Shown here piece after piece: positions 1 through 9,568 of a stretch of 64,000 bases of DNA. The position numbers were made by a program, and so were the translations under genes. The notes under the pieces were generated by a model. It saw only the letters and a program-made list of their open reading frames with translations, ran no database searches and had not been told where the DNA came from. The DNA is from Dinoroseobacter sp. (lineage in GTDB: Bacteria; Pseudomonadota; Alphaproteobacteria; Rhodobacterales; Rhodobacteraceae): positions 159,922-223,921 of the forward strand of contig JASJAW010000022.1 of assembly GCA_030066795.1 (NCBI GenBank). The letters are read 5' to 3'. The stretch's first letter is position 1, and each line of letters opens with the position of its first letter.

Positions 1-34
1 CGCAAGCAGGTGCACCCTTTAAAACCAGACGCAT

Positions 35-1234
35 ATGATGACCCAACGCTTCCTCTCGTTTTGCTTCGCGCTGCTTTTGCCGGTCTCGGCGGCGGCGCAA
101 TCCTTCACGCCCGCCGTTACCGTGAATGGAGACATGATCACGGAATATGAGCTTGAGCAGCGGTTACTGCTGCTGCAGGCGCTACGTTTTCCTGGTGCCA
201 CTTTTGCTGCCGCCGAGGAAGCGTTGATTGAAGACCGGCTGAAGATGCAGGCAGCCGAGTCAGCTGGGGTTGAAATCACACAGGATGAGTTGGAAGTTGC
301 CTTCGAAGAGTTTGCGCAGCGGGGCAACCTGACAACGCTTGAGTTCCTCACAGTGCTCGACGAAAGCGGCGTCGACTCGCAAACGTTCCGTGACTTCGTC
401 GAGGCAGGCCTGGCCTGGAACGCATTTGTTCGCGGTGCCTTCGGACCTCGTGCTGCAATCTCGGATGCGGAGCTTGACAGAGCGCTTGCGCTGTCGGCGA
501 CGCGGTCGGGCGCTCGAATTCTGTTGGCGGAGGTCGTTCTGCCAACGCAAACGCCCGATATGGAGGCGCAGGCGATCGCGATTGCGGAAGAGATCCAGCA
601 GACAGTTCGGACGCAGGCACAGTTTTCCGAAGCTGCGCGCCGGTTTTCAGTGGCCCCCACACGCGCGACTGGAGGCCAACGCGAATGGATAAATTTGTCT
701 GAACTTCCGCCTCAGATAGCCTCCAGCCTGCTGACGCTTGCTCCTGGCGAAATCTCAGAGGTCTACCCCATCGGTCCGCAGGCAATTGCGGTGTTTCAGG
801 TCCGCGCGCTCGAGGAACGCCGCGCGCAGGCGCCGGGCGCCATCTCTGTAGAATATGCGTTGCTTGCTTTACCGCTTGACCCCACCGAGGCCGCGGCGCG
901 CACAGCAGAGCTCGCCGGAAAGGTTGATACCTGTGACGAGCTTTATCCGATTGCCCGAGAAATGCCCCAAGGCTCCTTGATCCGCGAAACAGTCCCGACC
1001 GGATCCTTACCTGGTCCCGTTGCCACGGCAATCCAGAGACTCGACGCCAACGAGAGCGCACAAATTAGCACCTCTGCCGGTCCCCGTTTTCTGATGCTGT
1101 GCTCACGCGTGAGTGCCACCGTGGAAGAAGTCGGCCTTGATCAAGTGCGAAACCAATTGGTCGGGCAACGCATTGCAAGCTATGCGGACAGCTATCTTGA
1201 AGAATTGAAGGCAGATGCGAAGATCGTCCGTTAA
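35..1234 (+). CDS. surA: Periplasmic chaperone/peptidyl-prolyl isomerase SurA
   Basis: Predicted periplasmic foldase that escorts unfolded outer-membrane proteins to the BAM complex. The 399-residue product opens with a signal peptide (hydrophobic core about residues 6-20, AAAQ cleavage site near 22), then a SurA N-terminal helical domain (about 25-150) and one parvulin-type PPIC domain (about 155-255), followed by a divergent C-terminal segment. E. coli SurA has two parvulin domains, so a single clear one fits the shorter alphaproteobacterial form. Two ATGs stand in tandem at 35 and 38 and no Shine-Dalgarno sequence is visible before either. The 3' end overlaps pdxA by 20 bp, and rsmA follows, reproducing the surA-pdxA-rsmA order of enterobacteria, where lptD lies immediately upstream. 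Function rests on homology and synteny. Confidence 0.88.
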   Translation: MMTQRFLSFCFALLLPVSAAAQSFTPAVTVNGDMITEYELEQRLLLLQALRFPGATFAAAEEALIEDRLKMQAAESAGVEITQDELEVAFEEFAQRGNLTTLEFLTVLDESGVDSQTFRDFVEAGLAWNAFVRGAFGPRAAISDAELDRALALSATRSGARILLAEVVLPTQTPDMEAQAIAIAEEIQQTVRTQAQFSEAARRFSVAPTRATGGQREWINLSELPPQIASSLLTLAPGEISEVYPIGPQAIAVFQVRALEERRAQAPGAISVEYALLALPLDPTEAAARTAELAGKVDTCDELYPIAREMPQGSLIRETVPTGSLPGPVATAIQRLDANESAQISTSAGPRFLMLCSRVSATVEEVGLDQVRNQLVGQRIASYADSYLEELKADAKIVR

Positions 1235-2216
1235 CCCGGATGCGCCGATTGCCCTGAGCTGTGGTGAACCGGCTGGTATCGGCCCCGAGGTCGCGGTTAA
1301 GGCTTGGGCTGAACTGCGCGCCGAGGTGCCTTTCTTCTATATTGGAGATCCGGAACATATTGATCTGCACATGCCTGGCACGCCCGTGTCGGTGATTGCC
1401 GATCCCAAAGACGCCCTTGCGGTCTGCATCGAAGCTCTGCCGGTTCTGCCACTGGCCTTTGCTGGCCCGCTCCGGCCCGGCCAGCCCAATCCCTCACATG
1501 CGGCTGGCGTGGTAGCGGCCATCGAACAGGGTGTTGCCTTCGCACACTCAGGAGCCGCCAGCGGTCTCTGTACCGCGCCCATCCACAAGAAAGCCCTTGC
1601 CGATGGTGCGGGTTTTGCGTTTCCGGGACATACGGAGTTTCTCGCTCATCTTGCCGGCGACGTGGACGTGGTGATGATGCTGGCCTGCACAGATCTGCGC
1701 GTTGTACCAACCACGATTCACATACCTCTTTCAGAAGTGCCCGCCGCTCTAAGCCCGCAACTGCTTGGGAAAACGGTACGGCTCACAGCCGCCGGGCTCC
1801 GGCAGGATTTTGGCATCCCGTCGCCACGCATCGCGGTTGCTGGTCTCAATCCGCATGCGGGGGAAGGCGGTAAAATCGGAACGGAAGAACGCGACTGGAT
1901 TGCGGATCTGTTGGAGGATTTGCGCGCGGAAGGCTATCAGCTGAGTGGTCCCCACTCTGCAGATACCATGTTCCACGCAGCCGCCCGGACGGAGTATGAC
2001 GCAGCCATCGCCATGTATCATGATCAGGCGCTGATCCCGATCAAAACCATCGATTTTGCCGGCGGGGTTAACGTGACGCTTGGCCTCCCCTTTATCCGCA
2101 CTTCTCCGGACCATGGCACTGCACTCGACAAAGCGGGACAGGATGCTGCTGACGCGAGCAGCCTGATCGCAGCCTTGCGGATGGCGGCCGATATGGCCCG
2201 CGCGCGCGCTGTCTGA
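1215..2216 (+). CDS. pdxA: 4-hydroxythreonine-4-phosphate dehydrogenase PdxA
   Basis: Cytosolic NAD-dependent dehydrogenase of the DXP-dependent pyridoxal 5'-phosphate pathway; it oxidises 4-phosphohydroxy-L-threonine. The 333-residue protein begins the family core at [15 protein letters not shown] (residues 11-25). The three metal-binding histidines are in place: H169 (TTIHIP), H214 (LNPHAGEGG) and H269 (AMYHDQ), each three positions from the E. coli residues. Start ATG 1215 lies inside the surA reading frame and has an AAGG motif just upstream; no later in-frame start precedes the conserved block, so the 20-bp overlap with surA is real. Its stop shares one base with the rsmA start (TGATG), which suggests coupled translation of the three genes. 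Confidence 0.95.
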   Translation: MRRSSVNPDAPIALSCGEPAGIGPEVAVKAWAELRAEVPFFYIGDPEHIDLHMPGTPVSVIADPKDALAVCIEALPVLPLAFAGPLRPGQPNPSHAAGVVAAIEQGVAFAHSGAASGLCTAPIHKKALADGAGFAFPGHTEFLAHLAGDVDVVMMLACTDLRVVPTTIHIPLSEVPAALSPQLLGKTVRLTAAGLRQDFGIPSPRIAVAGLNPHAGEGGKIGTEERDWIADLLEDLRAEGYQLSGPHSADTMFHAAARTEYDAAIAMYHDQALIPIKTIDFAGGVNVTLGLPFIRTSPDHGTALDKAGQDAADASSLIAALRMAADMARARAV

Positions 2217-3073
2217 TGGCACAAATCGACACGCTCCCTCCGCTGCGACAGGTGATTGCGGAACACGGCCTGAGCGCAAAAAAATCGCTCGGGCAGAATT
2301 TTCTGCTGGACTTGAACCTCACTGCCAGAATTGCCCGGGTACCGGGCGACTTAAGCGCGGCGGATGTTCTGGAGATTGGACCTGGCCCCGGAGGTCTGAC
2401 ACGTGGGCTGCTGGCCAGCGGTGCCCGCAAAGTGCTGGCCATCGAGAAGGACGAACGCTGTCTGCCTGCTCTTTCGCAAGTTGCCGAGGCGTATCCCGGC
2501 CGGCTGGAGGTCATCAGTGGTGATGCTCTGGACGTAGATCCGCTTGGCCACCTCACCCCTCCCATCCATATTGCGGCAAACCTACCCTATAATGTCGGAA
2601 CAGAGCTATTGGTGCGCTGGCTGACACCCGCCGTATGGCCACCATTCTGGACCTCCCTGACCTTGATGTTCCAAAAGGAAGTTGCTGAACGCATTGTCGC
2701 AAAGACCGGCTCTAAAGCGTACGGCCGGCTTGCCATCCTCGCGCAATGGCGAACCGACGCGGAGATTGCCCTGACCCTGCCGCCGCAAGCCTTTGTACCC
2801 GCCCCCAAAGTCCACTCAGCGGTGGTGCATCTGCGTGCTTTGCCTGCACCACGCTATCCGGCCAATCCCACCACGCTCTCACGCCTCGTTGCAGCAGCTT
2901 TCAATCAGAGACGCAAAATGCTGAGGGCCAGCCTGAAAGGTATTTCCGGGGACATCGAAGCACAACTCAACGAGGTTGGCATCGATCCGACGCGACGGGC
3001 TGAGACTGTCTCGCTGGAGGAATTCTGCGCACTTGCCCGGCAGCTGGACGCAGCAAGCCCCAGCCACGTCTGA
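2216..3073 (+). CDS. rsmA: 16S rRNA dimethyladenosine transferase RsmA (KsgA)
   Basis: SAM-dependent enzyme that dimethylates two adjacent adenines in the 3'-terminal hairpin of 16S rRNA, a late step in 30S maturation. The 285-residue sequence has the N-terminal SLGQNFL motif (24-30), the SAM-binding motif [12 protein letters not shown] (51-61), the acidic motif II end near IEKDE, and the catalytic motif IV NLPY (122-125), followed by the family's FQKEVAERI helix. The C-terminal helical domain is complete. It starts on the last base of the pdxA stop codon. It converges on ispG with a 17-bp gap that holds no visible terminator. Confidence 0.95.
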   Translation: MAQIDTLPPLRQVIAEHGLSAKKSLGQNFLLDLNLTARIARVPGDLSAADVLEIGPGPGGLTRGLLASGARKVLAIEKDERCLPALSQVAEAYPGRLEVISGDALDVDPLGHLTPPIHIAANLPYNVGTELLVRWLTPAVWPPFWTSLTLMFQKEVAERIVAKTGSKAYGRLAILAQWRTDAEIALTLPPQAFVPAPKVHSAVVHLRALPAPRYPANPTTLSRLVAAAFNQRRKMLRASLKGISGDIEAQLNEVGIDPTRRAETVSLEEFCALARQLDAASPSHV

Positions 3074-3090
3074 CAATATCGCTGCAGAGT

Positions 3091-4224
3091 TTATTCGGCA
3101 GCTTCCGCCGCAGCCGCCTGTTCTGCATCAAGCTCGGCGGCCTTTTTCTCAACCTGCTCTACGATGTGATCAATCATCTGGTCGTTCGACATCTTGTGGC
3201 TCTGCTTGCCTGCCAGATAGACCATCCCTGCCCCTGCACCACCGCCGGTAAAGCCAACATCGGTCATCAACGCCTCACCAGGGCCGTTCACCACGCAGCC
3301 GATAATGGACAGGCTCATCGGAGTTTTGATGTGCTCGAGACGCAACTCCAGCGCCTCGACAGTCTTGATCACATCGAACCCCTGCCGAGCGCAGGAGGGG
3401 CACGAGATAATGTTCACGCCCCGATGGCGCAGCCCGAGGGATTTCAGGATCTCGTAGCCGACTTTAACTTCTTCCACCGGATCTGCGCTCAAGCTGACGC
3501 GGATTGTGTCGCCAATGCCCATCCACAGCAGATTGCCGAGGCCAATGGCCGATTTTATCGTGCCAGAGACCAGGCCTCCGGCTTCGGTAATCCCCAAATG
3601 GATCGGCGCATCGGTTGCGTCTGCGAGTGCCTGGTAGGCCGCAGCAGCCAAGAACACGTCCGACGCCTTGCAGGAGATCTTGAACTCGTGAAAGTCGTTG
3701 TCTTGCAGGATCTTGATGTGATCAAGCCCTGACTCGACCATCGCTTCGGGGCACGGCTCGCCGTACTTTTCCAGCAGATGCTTTTCAAGACTGCCTGCAT
3801 TCACGCCGATGCGGATTGAACAGTTGTGATCGCGCGCTGCCTTGATGACTTCCTTAACGCGGCTTTCATCCCCGATATTGCCTGGATTGATACGCAAGCA
3901 AGCTGCACCTGCTTCCGCGGCTTCGATCCCACGTTTGTAATGGAAATGGATATCCGCCACGATCGGCACCGGGCTTTCGCGCACGATGTCTTTCAGCGCC
4001 GCGGAGCTGTCCTGATCCGGCACAGAAATGCGGACGATGTCAGCGCCGGCTTCTGCTGCAGCCTGCACTTGCGCAACAGTGGCTTTGATATCCGGGGTCA
4101 GCGTATTGGTCATCGTCTGCACCGAAATCGGTGCATCGCCCCCCACTGGGACATTGCCCACCATGATCTGACGGCTTTTACGGCGGTAGATGTTGCGCCA
4201 TGGGCGCACAGCGTTGAGCGACAT
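3091..4224 (-). CDS. ispG: 4-hydroxy-3-methylbut-2-enyl diphosphate synthase IspG
   Basis: Iron-sulfur enzyme of the MEP isoprenoid pathway that converts methylerythritol cyclodiphosphate to HMBPP. The start is placed at 4224 ([12 protein letters not shown]), giving 377 residues; an upstream in-frame start at 4275 would add 17 residues that do not look like the family. The [4Fe-4S] ligands C275 and C278 (SCPSCARQG) and C310 ([10 protein letters not shown]) are present, as is E317, matching E. coli C270, C273, C305 and E312. It lies 131 bp downstream of the rodZ-like gene on the same strand; this HTH gene next to ispG is a common bacterial arrangement. The C-terminus ends in an Ala/Glu-rich tail. 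Confidence 0.94.
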   Translation of the reverse strand: MSLNAVRPWRNIYRRKSRQIMVGNVPVGGDAPISVQTMTNTLTPDIKATVAQVQAAAEAGADIVRISVPDQDSSAALKDIVRESPVPIVADIHFHYKRGIEAAEAGAACLRINPGNIGDESRVKEVIKAARDHNCSIRIGVNAGSLEKHLLEKYGEPCPEAMVESGLDHIKILQDNDFHEFKISCKASDVFLAAAAYQALADATDAPIHLGITEAGGLVSGTIKSAIGLGNLLWMGIGDTIRVSLSADPVEEVKVGYEILKSLGLRHRGVNIISCPSCARQGFDVIKTVEALELRLEHIKTPMSLSIIGCVVNGPGEALMTDVGFTGGGAGAGMVYLAGKQSHKMSNDQMIDHIVEQVEKKAAELDAEQAAAAEAAE

Positions 4225-4355
4225 GGGATTAATCCGTCTGACAGTCCACCTGTAACGGTACGCGACACGCGCCACAGAGGCAACGCCGCGATACCTTCGG
4301 ATGAATTAATATAGCCCGAGGCCGATGCGAGTGATCCGCTATGGTGTCGGGGTAT

Positions 4356-5582
4356 TTACTCGGATGGGCTTTCTTCCGGAGCACTCAAGCTGGCTTCAGC
4401 CACCGCAATGATCTCTGCCATAGTGGGATCGGCGCTCAGGTCCACGCGAGCGAAGTCCTCTTGAAGGGCATCCCGCGACAACGCGATGTTCGACGCGACA
4501 GAGCCTGCTTGCCCTGCGGGACCAAATGGTTCGCCATCCACAAGGAAATAAACGGAGCCTGAGTTTCCCGCTCGCAAGGTTGCCGGATCTTCAGAGGCAG
4601 GCAAAACAAAACTTTCCCCGCGCTCCATGACCTTTTCGAGAAGGATTGTCCCGTCTGCCGAACGCACCCTGACCCAAGCCGGGTTCACTGCGACAAGTGT
4701 AACTTCGGGCGGCGGCGGTGTCGTGACCTGAACAGCCGGAAGGCCCGGATCAACGTCCGACGGATCAAACTCAGCCACTTGTGGTGCTGGAGGCGCCGCC
4801 GGTTCGCGCCAGAGGCCTGTTGCGTTGGGGTCAATCGTCGCGATTGGTCCATCGCGCGATGCAATGACCGGCACATCGAGTGCTTGCGGGCGATAGAGCC
4901 GGTCAAAAGCTTCGGGCGAAGGGGCCTCTAGCTCAGAAAGCTCTTCCGTGTCACCTGCTCGGGCGGCAGGCGCGAGGGGATCAACGGTCGCCACAACACC
5001 TGGCGCGGTCTCAACGGGAACCATTGTTACGCGTTGTACTTGCTGCAGGACGCTCCATGCGCCGTAGCCGAGGCCCCCAATAAGGCTAACCAGCACCAGC
5101 AGCGAGCCCAAAGCGCCCGGGTTGAGGGATGAAAAGAAAGGCTCCTGCACCGGTGAAAGACTGCGCGCGGAGGCTAACAGAGGATCTTCAATAGATGCCT
5201 TCGAACTGGATTTCTTGTTCAGTGCCGACGGCTCGACCGCTTTTGGCGAACTCGCTTCAGGCTGCATGCCATGAACGCCGGAGAAGCCACTTTCATCACA
5301 GAATTTTTCGAACGCCCAGTCGGGGTCGAGCCCGAGATACCGCGAATACGACCGCACGTACCCAGCGATGAACCCGGGCGTATCGAAAACAGACGGATCG
5401 GCATTTTCAATGGCGACGATGTAGTTCGCTTTGATCCGGAGCTCGCGCTGGACATCGAGTAGCGACTTGCCAAGCGTCGCACGCTCCCCTCGCATCACGT
5501 CGCCAAGCGACAGGTCATAGTCGTCAAAACCGCGAAGGCTTGACGATCCGCCGTCCGTGCGCTGAGGTTTGCGCCCGATCAT
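4356..5582 (-). CDS. RodZ-like membrane-anchored helix-turn-helix protein
   Basis: Probable cytoskeleton/cell-shape protein of the RodZ type. The start at 5582 is chosen because it is preceded by AGGCAGGTG at good spacing, giving 408 residues; an in-frame ATG at 5630 has no such site. Order of parts: an HTH domain (about 25-85, with the IENADPSVF and GFIAGYVRSYSRYLGLD signatures of the family), a Ser/Lys-rich linker, one transmembrane helix (about 157-178), a Pro/Ala-rich periplasmic stretch, and a C-terminal DUF4115-like beta domain (about 300-390). This layout is that of RodZ, though the sequence is longer than the 337-residue E. coli protein. hemA is 105 bp upstream and ispG follows. Whether it binds MreB cannot be told from the sequence. 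Confidence 0.78.
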   Translation of the reverse strand: MIGRKPQRTDGGSSSLRGFDDYDLSLGDVMRGERATLGKSLLDVQRELRIKANYIVAIENADPSVFDTPGFIAGYVRSYSRYLGLDPDWAFEKFCDESGFSGVHGMQPEASSPKAVEPSALNKKSSSKASIEDPLLASARSLSPVQEPFFSSLNPGALGSLLVLVSLIGGLGYGAWSVLQQVQRVTMVPVETAPGVVATVDPLAPAARAGDTEELSELEAPSPEAFDRLYRPQALDVPVIASRDGPIATIDPNATGLWREPAAPPAPQVAEFDPSDVDPGLPAVQVTTPPPPEVTLVAVNPAWVRVRSADGTILLEKVMERGESFVLPASEDPATLRAGNSGSVYFLVDGEPFGPAGQAGSVASNIALSRDALQEDFARVDLSADPTMAEIIAVAEASLSAPEESPSE

Positions 5583-5630
5583 TACACCTGCCTTTTTATG
5601 TGCTTGTTCGAACTTATCGCCGATTCGCAC

Positions 5631-5648
5631 GTACTCTGCCTAGAGTAC
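5631..5648. repeat. Perfect 7-bp inverted repeat upstream of the rodZ-like gene
   Basis: GTACTCT and AGAGTAC are separated by GCCT, 49 bp upstream of the rodZ-like start codon and 40 bp downstream of the hemA stop. There is no T-run on either side, so it is not a typical intrinsic terminator; an operator or an mRNA hairpin between hemA and the next gene are both possible. Confidence 0.4.
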
Positions 5649-5687
5649 ACGATATCACATTAAGAATTTGACGGCAGAAAGAAAATT

Positions 5688-6911
5688 TTAGGCGGTGAGT
5701 TGTTGCCGAGACAGGGCACAATGGCTCCACAATCCATCCATAGCGCGCACTAGGTCATCAATCATCTCCGGCGTATGAACCGGCGACGGCGTGAAGCGTA
5801 GGCGCTCGGTGCCGCGCGGGACGGTCGGGAAGTTGATTGGCTGGACGTAGACGCCGTTATTCTCCAGCAACATGTCCGAAATGATTTTCGTGTGGACAGG
5901 ATCGCCAACGATCACGGGGACAATATGGCTCCCATGGTCGATGATCGGAAGACCGATGCCTTTCAGCCGGAGTTTCAGAACACGGGCGCGGCACTGATGC
6001 ACCTCGCGGAGATTCGTATCCGTCTTCAGGTGGCGCACAGAAGCGGCAGCGCCGGCTGCCACCACCGGCGGGATCGAGGTCGTGAAGATGAAGCCCGGCG
6101 CATAAGACCTTACTGCATCGACCATTTTCGCGGATGCAGCGATGTAGCCGCCCATTACGCCGAAAGCCTTTCCGAGCGTTCCGTTGATAATATCGATCCG
6201 ATCCATCAGGCCAAGTTGCTCGCACACACCACCACCACGAGGGCCGTACATACCCACTGCGTGGACCTCGTCGATATAGGTCAGCGCGCCAAATTCATCC
6301 GCGAGGTCGCAAATCTCAGCAATCGGACCGAAATCGCCGTCCATGGAGTAGACGGATTCGAACGCGATCACTTTGGGAGCGTCAGCGGGAAGGCTCAGCA
6401 AAATCTCCCGCAAATGATCAAGGTCGTTGTGGCGGAAGATATGTTTCGGACAGTTGGCATGCCGGATGCCTTGGATCATCGACGCGTGATTCAACTCGTC
6501 CGAGATGATGTGGAGCCCCGGAAAGAGAACCGGCAGGGTCGAGAGTGTGGCATCATTGGCGATGTACGCCGATGTAAACAGCAAGGCCGCTTCCTTGCCG
6601 TGCAAATCGGCAAGCTCAGCTTCCAGAGCGTTATGATAGACGGTTGTGCCCGAAATATTGCGGGTGCCGCCGGACCCGGCGCCGGTTGCGTCCAGCGCCT
6701 CATGCATTGCGCTCAGAACAACCGGGTGCTGGCCCATACCGAGGTAATCATTCCCGCACCACACCGTGATGTTCTTTTGTGTACCATCCGGGCGCGTCCA
6801 AACAGCGTGAGGAAATGCATCCCTGCGGCGCTCGATGTCGATGAAGGTCCGATACCGACCTTCGTCATGTAAACGCTGAAGGGCTGTGTCTAGGTGTCCG
6901 GTGTAGTCCAA
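5688..6911 (-). CDS. hemA: 5-aminolevulinate synthase HemA
   Basis: PLP enzyme that condenses glycine with succinyl-CoA to 5-aminolevulinate, the first step of tetrapyrrole synthesis by the C4 route used by alphaproteobacteria. At 407 residues it has the same length as the Rhodobacter enzymes. The Schiff-base lysine is K248 in NGTLGKAFG, and the PLP-binding D214 sits in [10 protein letters not shown]. The glycine-rich [12 protein letters not shown] block is at about 80-91. The start is a TTG (6909-6911) with GGAG six bases upstream; no ATG or GTG fits the family's MDY N-terminus. An FNR-type box lies about 95 bp upstream of the start, consistent with the oxygen control of hemA known in Rhodobacter. 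Confidence 0.95.
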   Translation of the reverse strand: MDYTGHLDTALQRLHDEGRYRTFIDIERRRDAFPHAVWTRPDGTQKNITVWCGNDYLGMGQHPVVLSAMHEALDATGAGSGGTRNISGTTVYHNALEAELADLHGKEAALLFTSAYIANDATLSTLPVLFPGLHIISDELNHASMIQGIRHANCPKHIFRHNDLDHLREILLSLPADAPKVIAFESVYSMDGDFGPIAEICDLADEFGALTYIDEVHAVGMYGPRGGGVCEQLGLMDRIDIINGTLGKAFGVMGGYIAASAKMVDAVRSYAPGFIFTTSIPPVVAAGAAASVRHLKTDTNLREVHQCRARVLKLRLKGIGLPIIDHGSHIVPVIVGDPVHTKIISDMLLENNGVYVQPINFPTVPRGTERLRFTPSPVHTPEMIDDLVRAMDGLWSHCALSRQQLTA

Positions 6912-6999
6912 GGGTCGCTCCGTGGGCCTTAAGGTATCGATGACTGGCCAAAGCTAGGCCGCTCAGCTTGAAAGTAACAATGCGCAAAATGCCGCTGCT

Positions 7000-7013
7000 T
7001 TGACCGAGATCAA
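7000..7013 (-). promoter_or_regulatory. FNR/FnrL-type binding site upstream of hemA
   Basis: On the minus strand the site reads TTGATCTCGGTCAA, matching the FNR consensus TTGAT-N4-ATCAA at nine of ten fixed positions. Its centre is about 95 bp from the hemA start codon. If it works as a class II site (centre at -41.5), transcription would begin near 6965, leaving a leader of about 54 nt. It also lies about 101 bp upstream of the divergent dipeptidase gene. hemA is an established FnrL target in Rhodobacter; binding here is inferred. Confidence 0.65.
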
Positions 7014-7114
7014 GTTGGCGCCCAACACCTTGGTCGCACAGCGGCGCTGGACACTCCAATCCGGGCAGCTAGGGTACGCGCATCGTCCGACTGGCTGCAT
7101 ATCCCAAGGAAACC

Positions 7115-8491
7115 ATGACTGTAACCCCTGTTCTTGCCCGCATCGACCAAGATCTTCCCCAAGCAATACAAAGACTCCAAGCGCTTTTGCGCATTCCGTC
7201 CATTTCGACCGATCCTGCCTACAACGATGCCTGCGACGATGCGGCAGACTGGCTGGTCGAAGAACTGCAATCGATCGGCGCGGATGCGTCGAAACGTCCG
7301 ACCCCGGGTCGCCCCATGGTGGTTGGGCATCTCGACGGCGACGGACCAGAGGTTCTGTTTTATGGCCACTACGACGTGCAACCTGTAGACCCACTGGATC
7401 TGTGGGACACGCCGCCTTTCGAGCCGGAACTTCAGGATACCCCCAAGGGCAAGGTGATCCGGGGGCGCGGCACCGCAGACGACAAGGGCCAGTTAATGAC
7501 CTTCGTCGAAGCCTGCCGCAACTGGATCGCGGAACACGGGCGTTTGCCCGTGAAGGTCACCTTTTTTTTCGAGGGCGAAGAAGAGTCCGGGTCCCCTTCC
7601 CTGATCCCGTTCCTTGAGGAGAACGCAGACGAGCTCCGGAAGGAAGTGGCGTTGATCTGCGACACCGGGCTCTTCAACGACAAAGTGCCCGCAATTATCG
7701 CCTCTCTGCGGGGAATGCTGGGGCAGGAAATCATCCTCCGCGGCGCTTCTCGTGATTTGCATTCAGGACACTACGGCGGCGCGGCGGCGAACCCGATCAA
7801 GGTGTTGTCGCATATTCTTGCCAGCCTCCACGATGAAAGCGGCCGCGTGACGATCCCGGGGTTCTATGACGGCGTTCCGGAGCTTTCGCCAGAACGGCGT
7901 GCCGAGTGGGGATCCCTTGGCTTTGATACGGCCACCTTTCTTGGGGACGTGGGCTTGTCGCATCCGGCCGGCGAAGACGGGTTTTCGGCGCTGGAGGCAA
8001 CCTGGGCGCGGCCGACCTGCGAGTTTAACGGGATCCGGGGTGGCTATGCGGGCGATGGCTTCAAGACCGTGCTGCCCGCAGAGGCTGCCGCCAAGATCAG
8101 CTTCCGGTTGGTTGGAGATCAGGACCCGTACAAGATTTGCGCGGCATTCCAGGCACAGGTTCGCCGCCTTGTGCCACCAGACATGGAGGTGGAGTTCGTT
8201 GACCACGGGGCGTCGAAAGCGTCGATGATGCAAATGGAGCACCCCCTCTTCGACAAAACCAAAGCGGCTTTGACCGAGGAATGGGGCCTGCCCGCCACCT
8301 TTACCGCGGCCGGTGGTTCGATTCCGGTCGCGGGGTATTTCCAGTCGATCCTCGGAATGGACTCGATCCTTGCCGGCTGGGGTAAGGATGATGATGGCCT
8401 GCATTCGCCGAATGAGAAATACGATGTCGAGAGCTTTCACAAAGGCACACGGTCCTGGGCGCGTGTGCTGGGCAAGATCGCCGAAGGTTAG
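7115..8491 (+). CDS. M20-family dipeptidase/metallopeptidase
   Basis: Cytosolic zinc peptidase of the ArgE/DapE/CNDP-like M20 family, 458 residues; the substrate is probably a dipeptide or small acylated amino acid. Metal-site motifs are intact: H85 in [11 protein letters not shown]122 in [10 protein letters not shown], and the catalytic/ligand glutamates E155-E156 in FEGEEESGS. The [12 protein letters not shown] block marks the dimerisation lid domain, and the distal [12 protein letters not shown] motif supplies the last ligand. The start ATG is preceded by AAGGA. The gene is divergent from hemA and overlaps queA tail to tail by 4 bp. The exact substrate cannot be assigned. Confidence 0.85.
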   Translation: MTVTPVLARIDQDLPQAIQRLQALLRIPSISTDPAYNDACDDAADWLVEELQSIGADASKRPTPGRPMVVGHLDGDGPEVLFYGHYDVQPVDPLDLWDTPPFEPELQDTPKGKVIRGRGTADDKGQLMTFVEACRNWIAEHGRLPVKVTFFFEGEEESGSPSLIPFLEENADELRKEVALICDTGLFNDKVPAIIASLRGMLGQEIILRGASRDLHSGHYGGAAANPIKVLSHILASLHDESGRVTIPGFYDGVPELSPERRAEWGSLGFDTATFLGDVGLSHPAGEDGFSALEATWARPTCEFNGIRGGYAGDGFKTVLPAEAAAKISFRLVGDQDPYKICAAFQAQVRRLVPPDMEVEFVDHGASKASMMQMEHPLFDKTKAALTEEWGLPATFTAAGGSIPVAGYFQSILGMDSILAGWGKDDDGLHSPNEKYDVESFHKGTRSWARVLGKIAEG

Positions 8492-9555
8492 CGGCGCGGC
8501 GGAACAAGAAGCGAGCTGTCTCCGTAGCTGAAGAACCGGTACTTCTCCGCCACGGCGTGCGCGTAAATCTCCATCACGCGCTCCCGCCCCATGAGGGCCG
8601 AAACCAGCATCATCAGCGTGGACTTCGGCAGGTGAAAATTGGTCATCAGCGCGTCCGTGATTTTAAAGCGGTAGCCGGGATAAATGAAGATGTCGGTGTC
8701 CCCTTCCCAGGCTGGAATGGTCCCGTCCGCCTGCGCTGCGGTCTCGATAAGGCGGAGCGCTGTGGTGCCGACCGGGATAATCCGCCCGCCCGCCGCGCGC
8801 GTCGCGTTGATCTCGGCGGCAGCGCGTTCCGGGATCTCCCCCCACTCGGCGTGCATTTTGTGAGTGGTCACGTCGTCTACCTTTACCGGAAGGAACGTCC
8901 CTGCCCCAACATGGAGCGTGACAAAAGACATCTCGACACCTCTTGCACGCAAAGCCGCAAGTAAGGGCTCGTCGAAATGCAGCGACGCCGTGGGCGCAGC
9001 GACAGCACCTGAATGGCGGGCAAAGATGGTTTGGTAGTCGTCCTTGTCCCGCTCGTCCGCGGGGCGCTTACCGGCGATGTAAGGCGGCAGGGGCATCGCG
9101 CCCGCTTCAGCGAGCGCGTCATCGAAGTCCTCACCAATCAGATTGAACTCCAAGCGCAGCCGGTCAGCTGTTTTTTCGGCCACGTCTGCACTGAGATTGT
9201 CAGAGAAAACGATCCGCTCCGCTTCTGCGACTTTGCGCAAAGGTTTGGCCAAAGCCCACCAGCCACTCTTAAACGCCGGTTCCGTGAGGGTCACCTCTAC
9301 TTTCGCTGTCACTGGCCCCTGCCCTGCATCCCGCGTCCGCGCGCCGAACAACCGTGCAGGGATCACCTTGGTGTTGTTCAGAACCAGCCGATCCCCCGGC
9401 CGCAATTCATCCACCAGATCAGTCACATGCCGGTCACGGATCGCCGCGATTCCGTCCGCTACGAGAAGCCGAGCGGACGAGCGCGGAGAGACCGGACGTG
9501 TGGCAATTAACTCCTCCGGCAAGGAGAAGTCGAAATCGGCAAGTGTCAGGGTCAT
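8488..9555 (-). CDS. queA: S-adenosylmethionine:tRNA ribosyltransferase-isomerase QueA
   Basis: Transfers and isomerises the ribosyl group of SAM onto 7-aminomethyl-7-deazaguanine in tRNA, the penultimate step to queuosine. The 355-residue sequence starts with the family block [19 protein letters not shown], and contains [43 protein letters not shown] and the C-terminal [12 protein letters not shown] motif. It is full length. It follows the AsmA-like gene after only 13 bp and probably shares its transcript. No other queuosine gene is visible in the window. Confidence 0.95.
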   Translation of the reverse strand: MTLTLADFDFSLPEELIATRPVSPRSSARLLVADGIAAIRDRHVTDLVDELRPGDRLVLNNTKVIPARLFGARTRDAGQGPVTAKVEVTLTEPAFKSGWWALAKPLRKVAEAERIVFSDNLSADVAEKTADRLRLEFNLIGEDFDDALAEAGAMPLPPYIAGKRPADERDKDDYQTIFARHSGAVAAPTASLHFDEPLLAALRARGVEMSFVTLHVGAGTFLPVKVDDVTTHKMHAEWGEIPERAAAEINATRAAGGRIIPVGTTALRLIETAAQADGTIPAWEGDTDIFIYPGYRFKITDALMTNFHLPKSTLMMLVSALMGRERVMEIYAHAVAEKYRFFSYGDSSLLVPPRR

Positions 9556-9568
9556 GGGCAGGTCCGGC

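Noticed and set aside
1..38. Possible 3' end of lptD before surA
   Set aside because: Two frames end here (stops at 20-22 and 36-38); the few residues available do not let me choose or identify the gene, although lptD is the usual neighbour.
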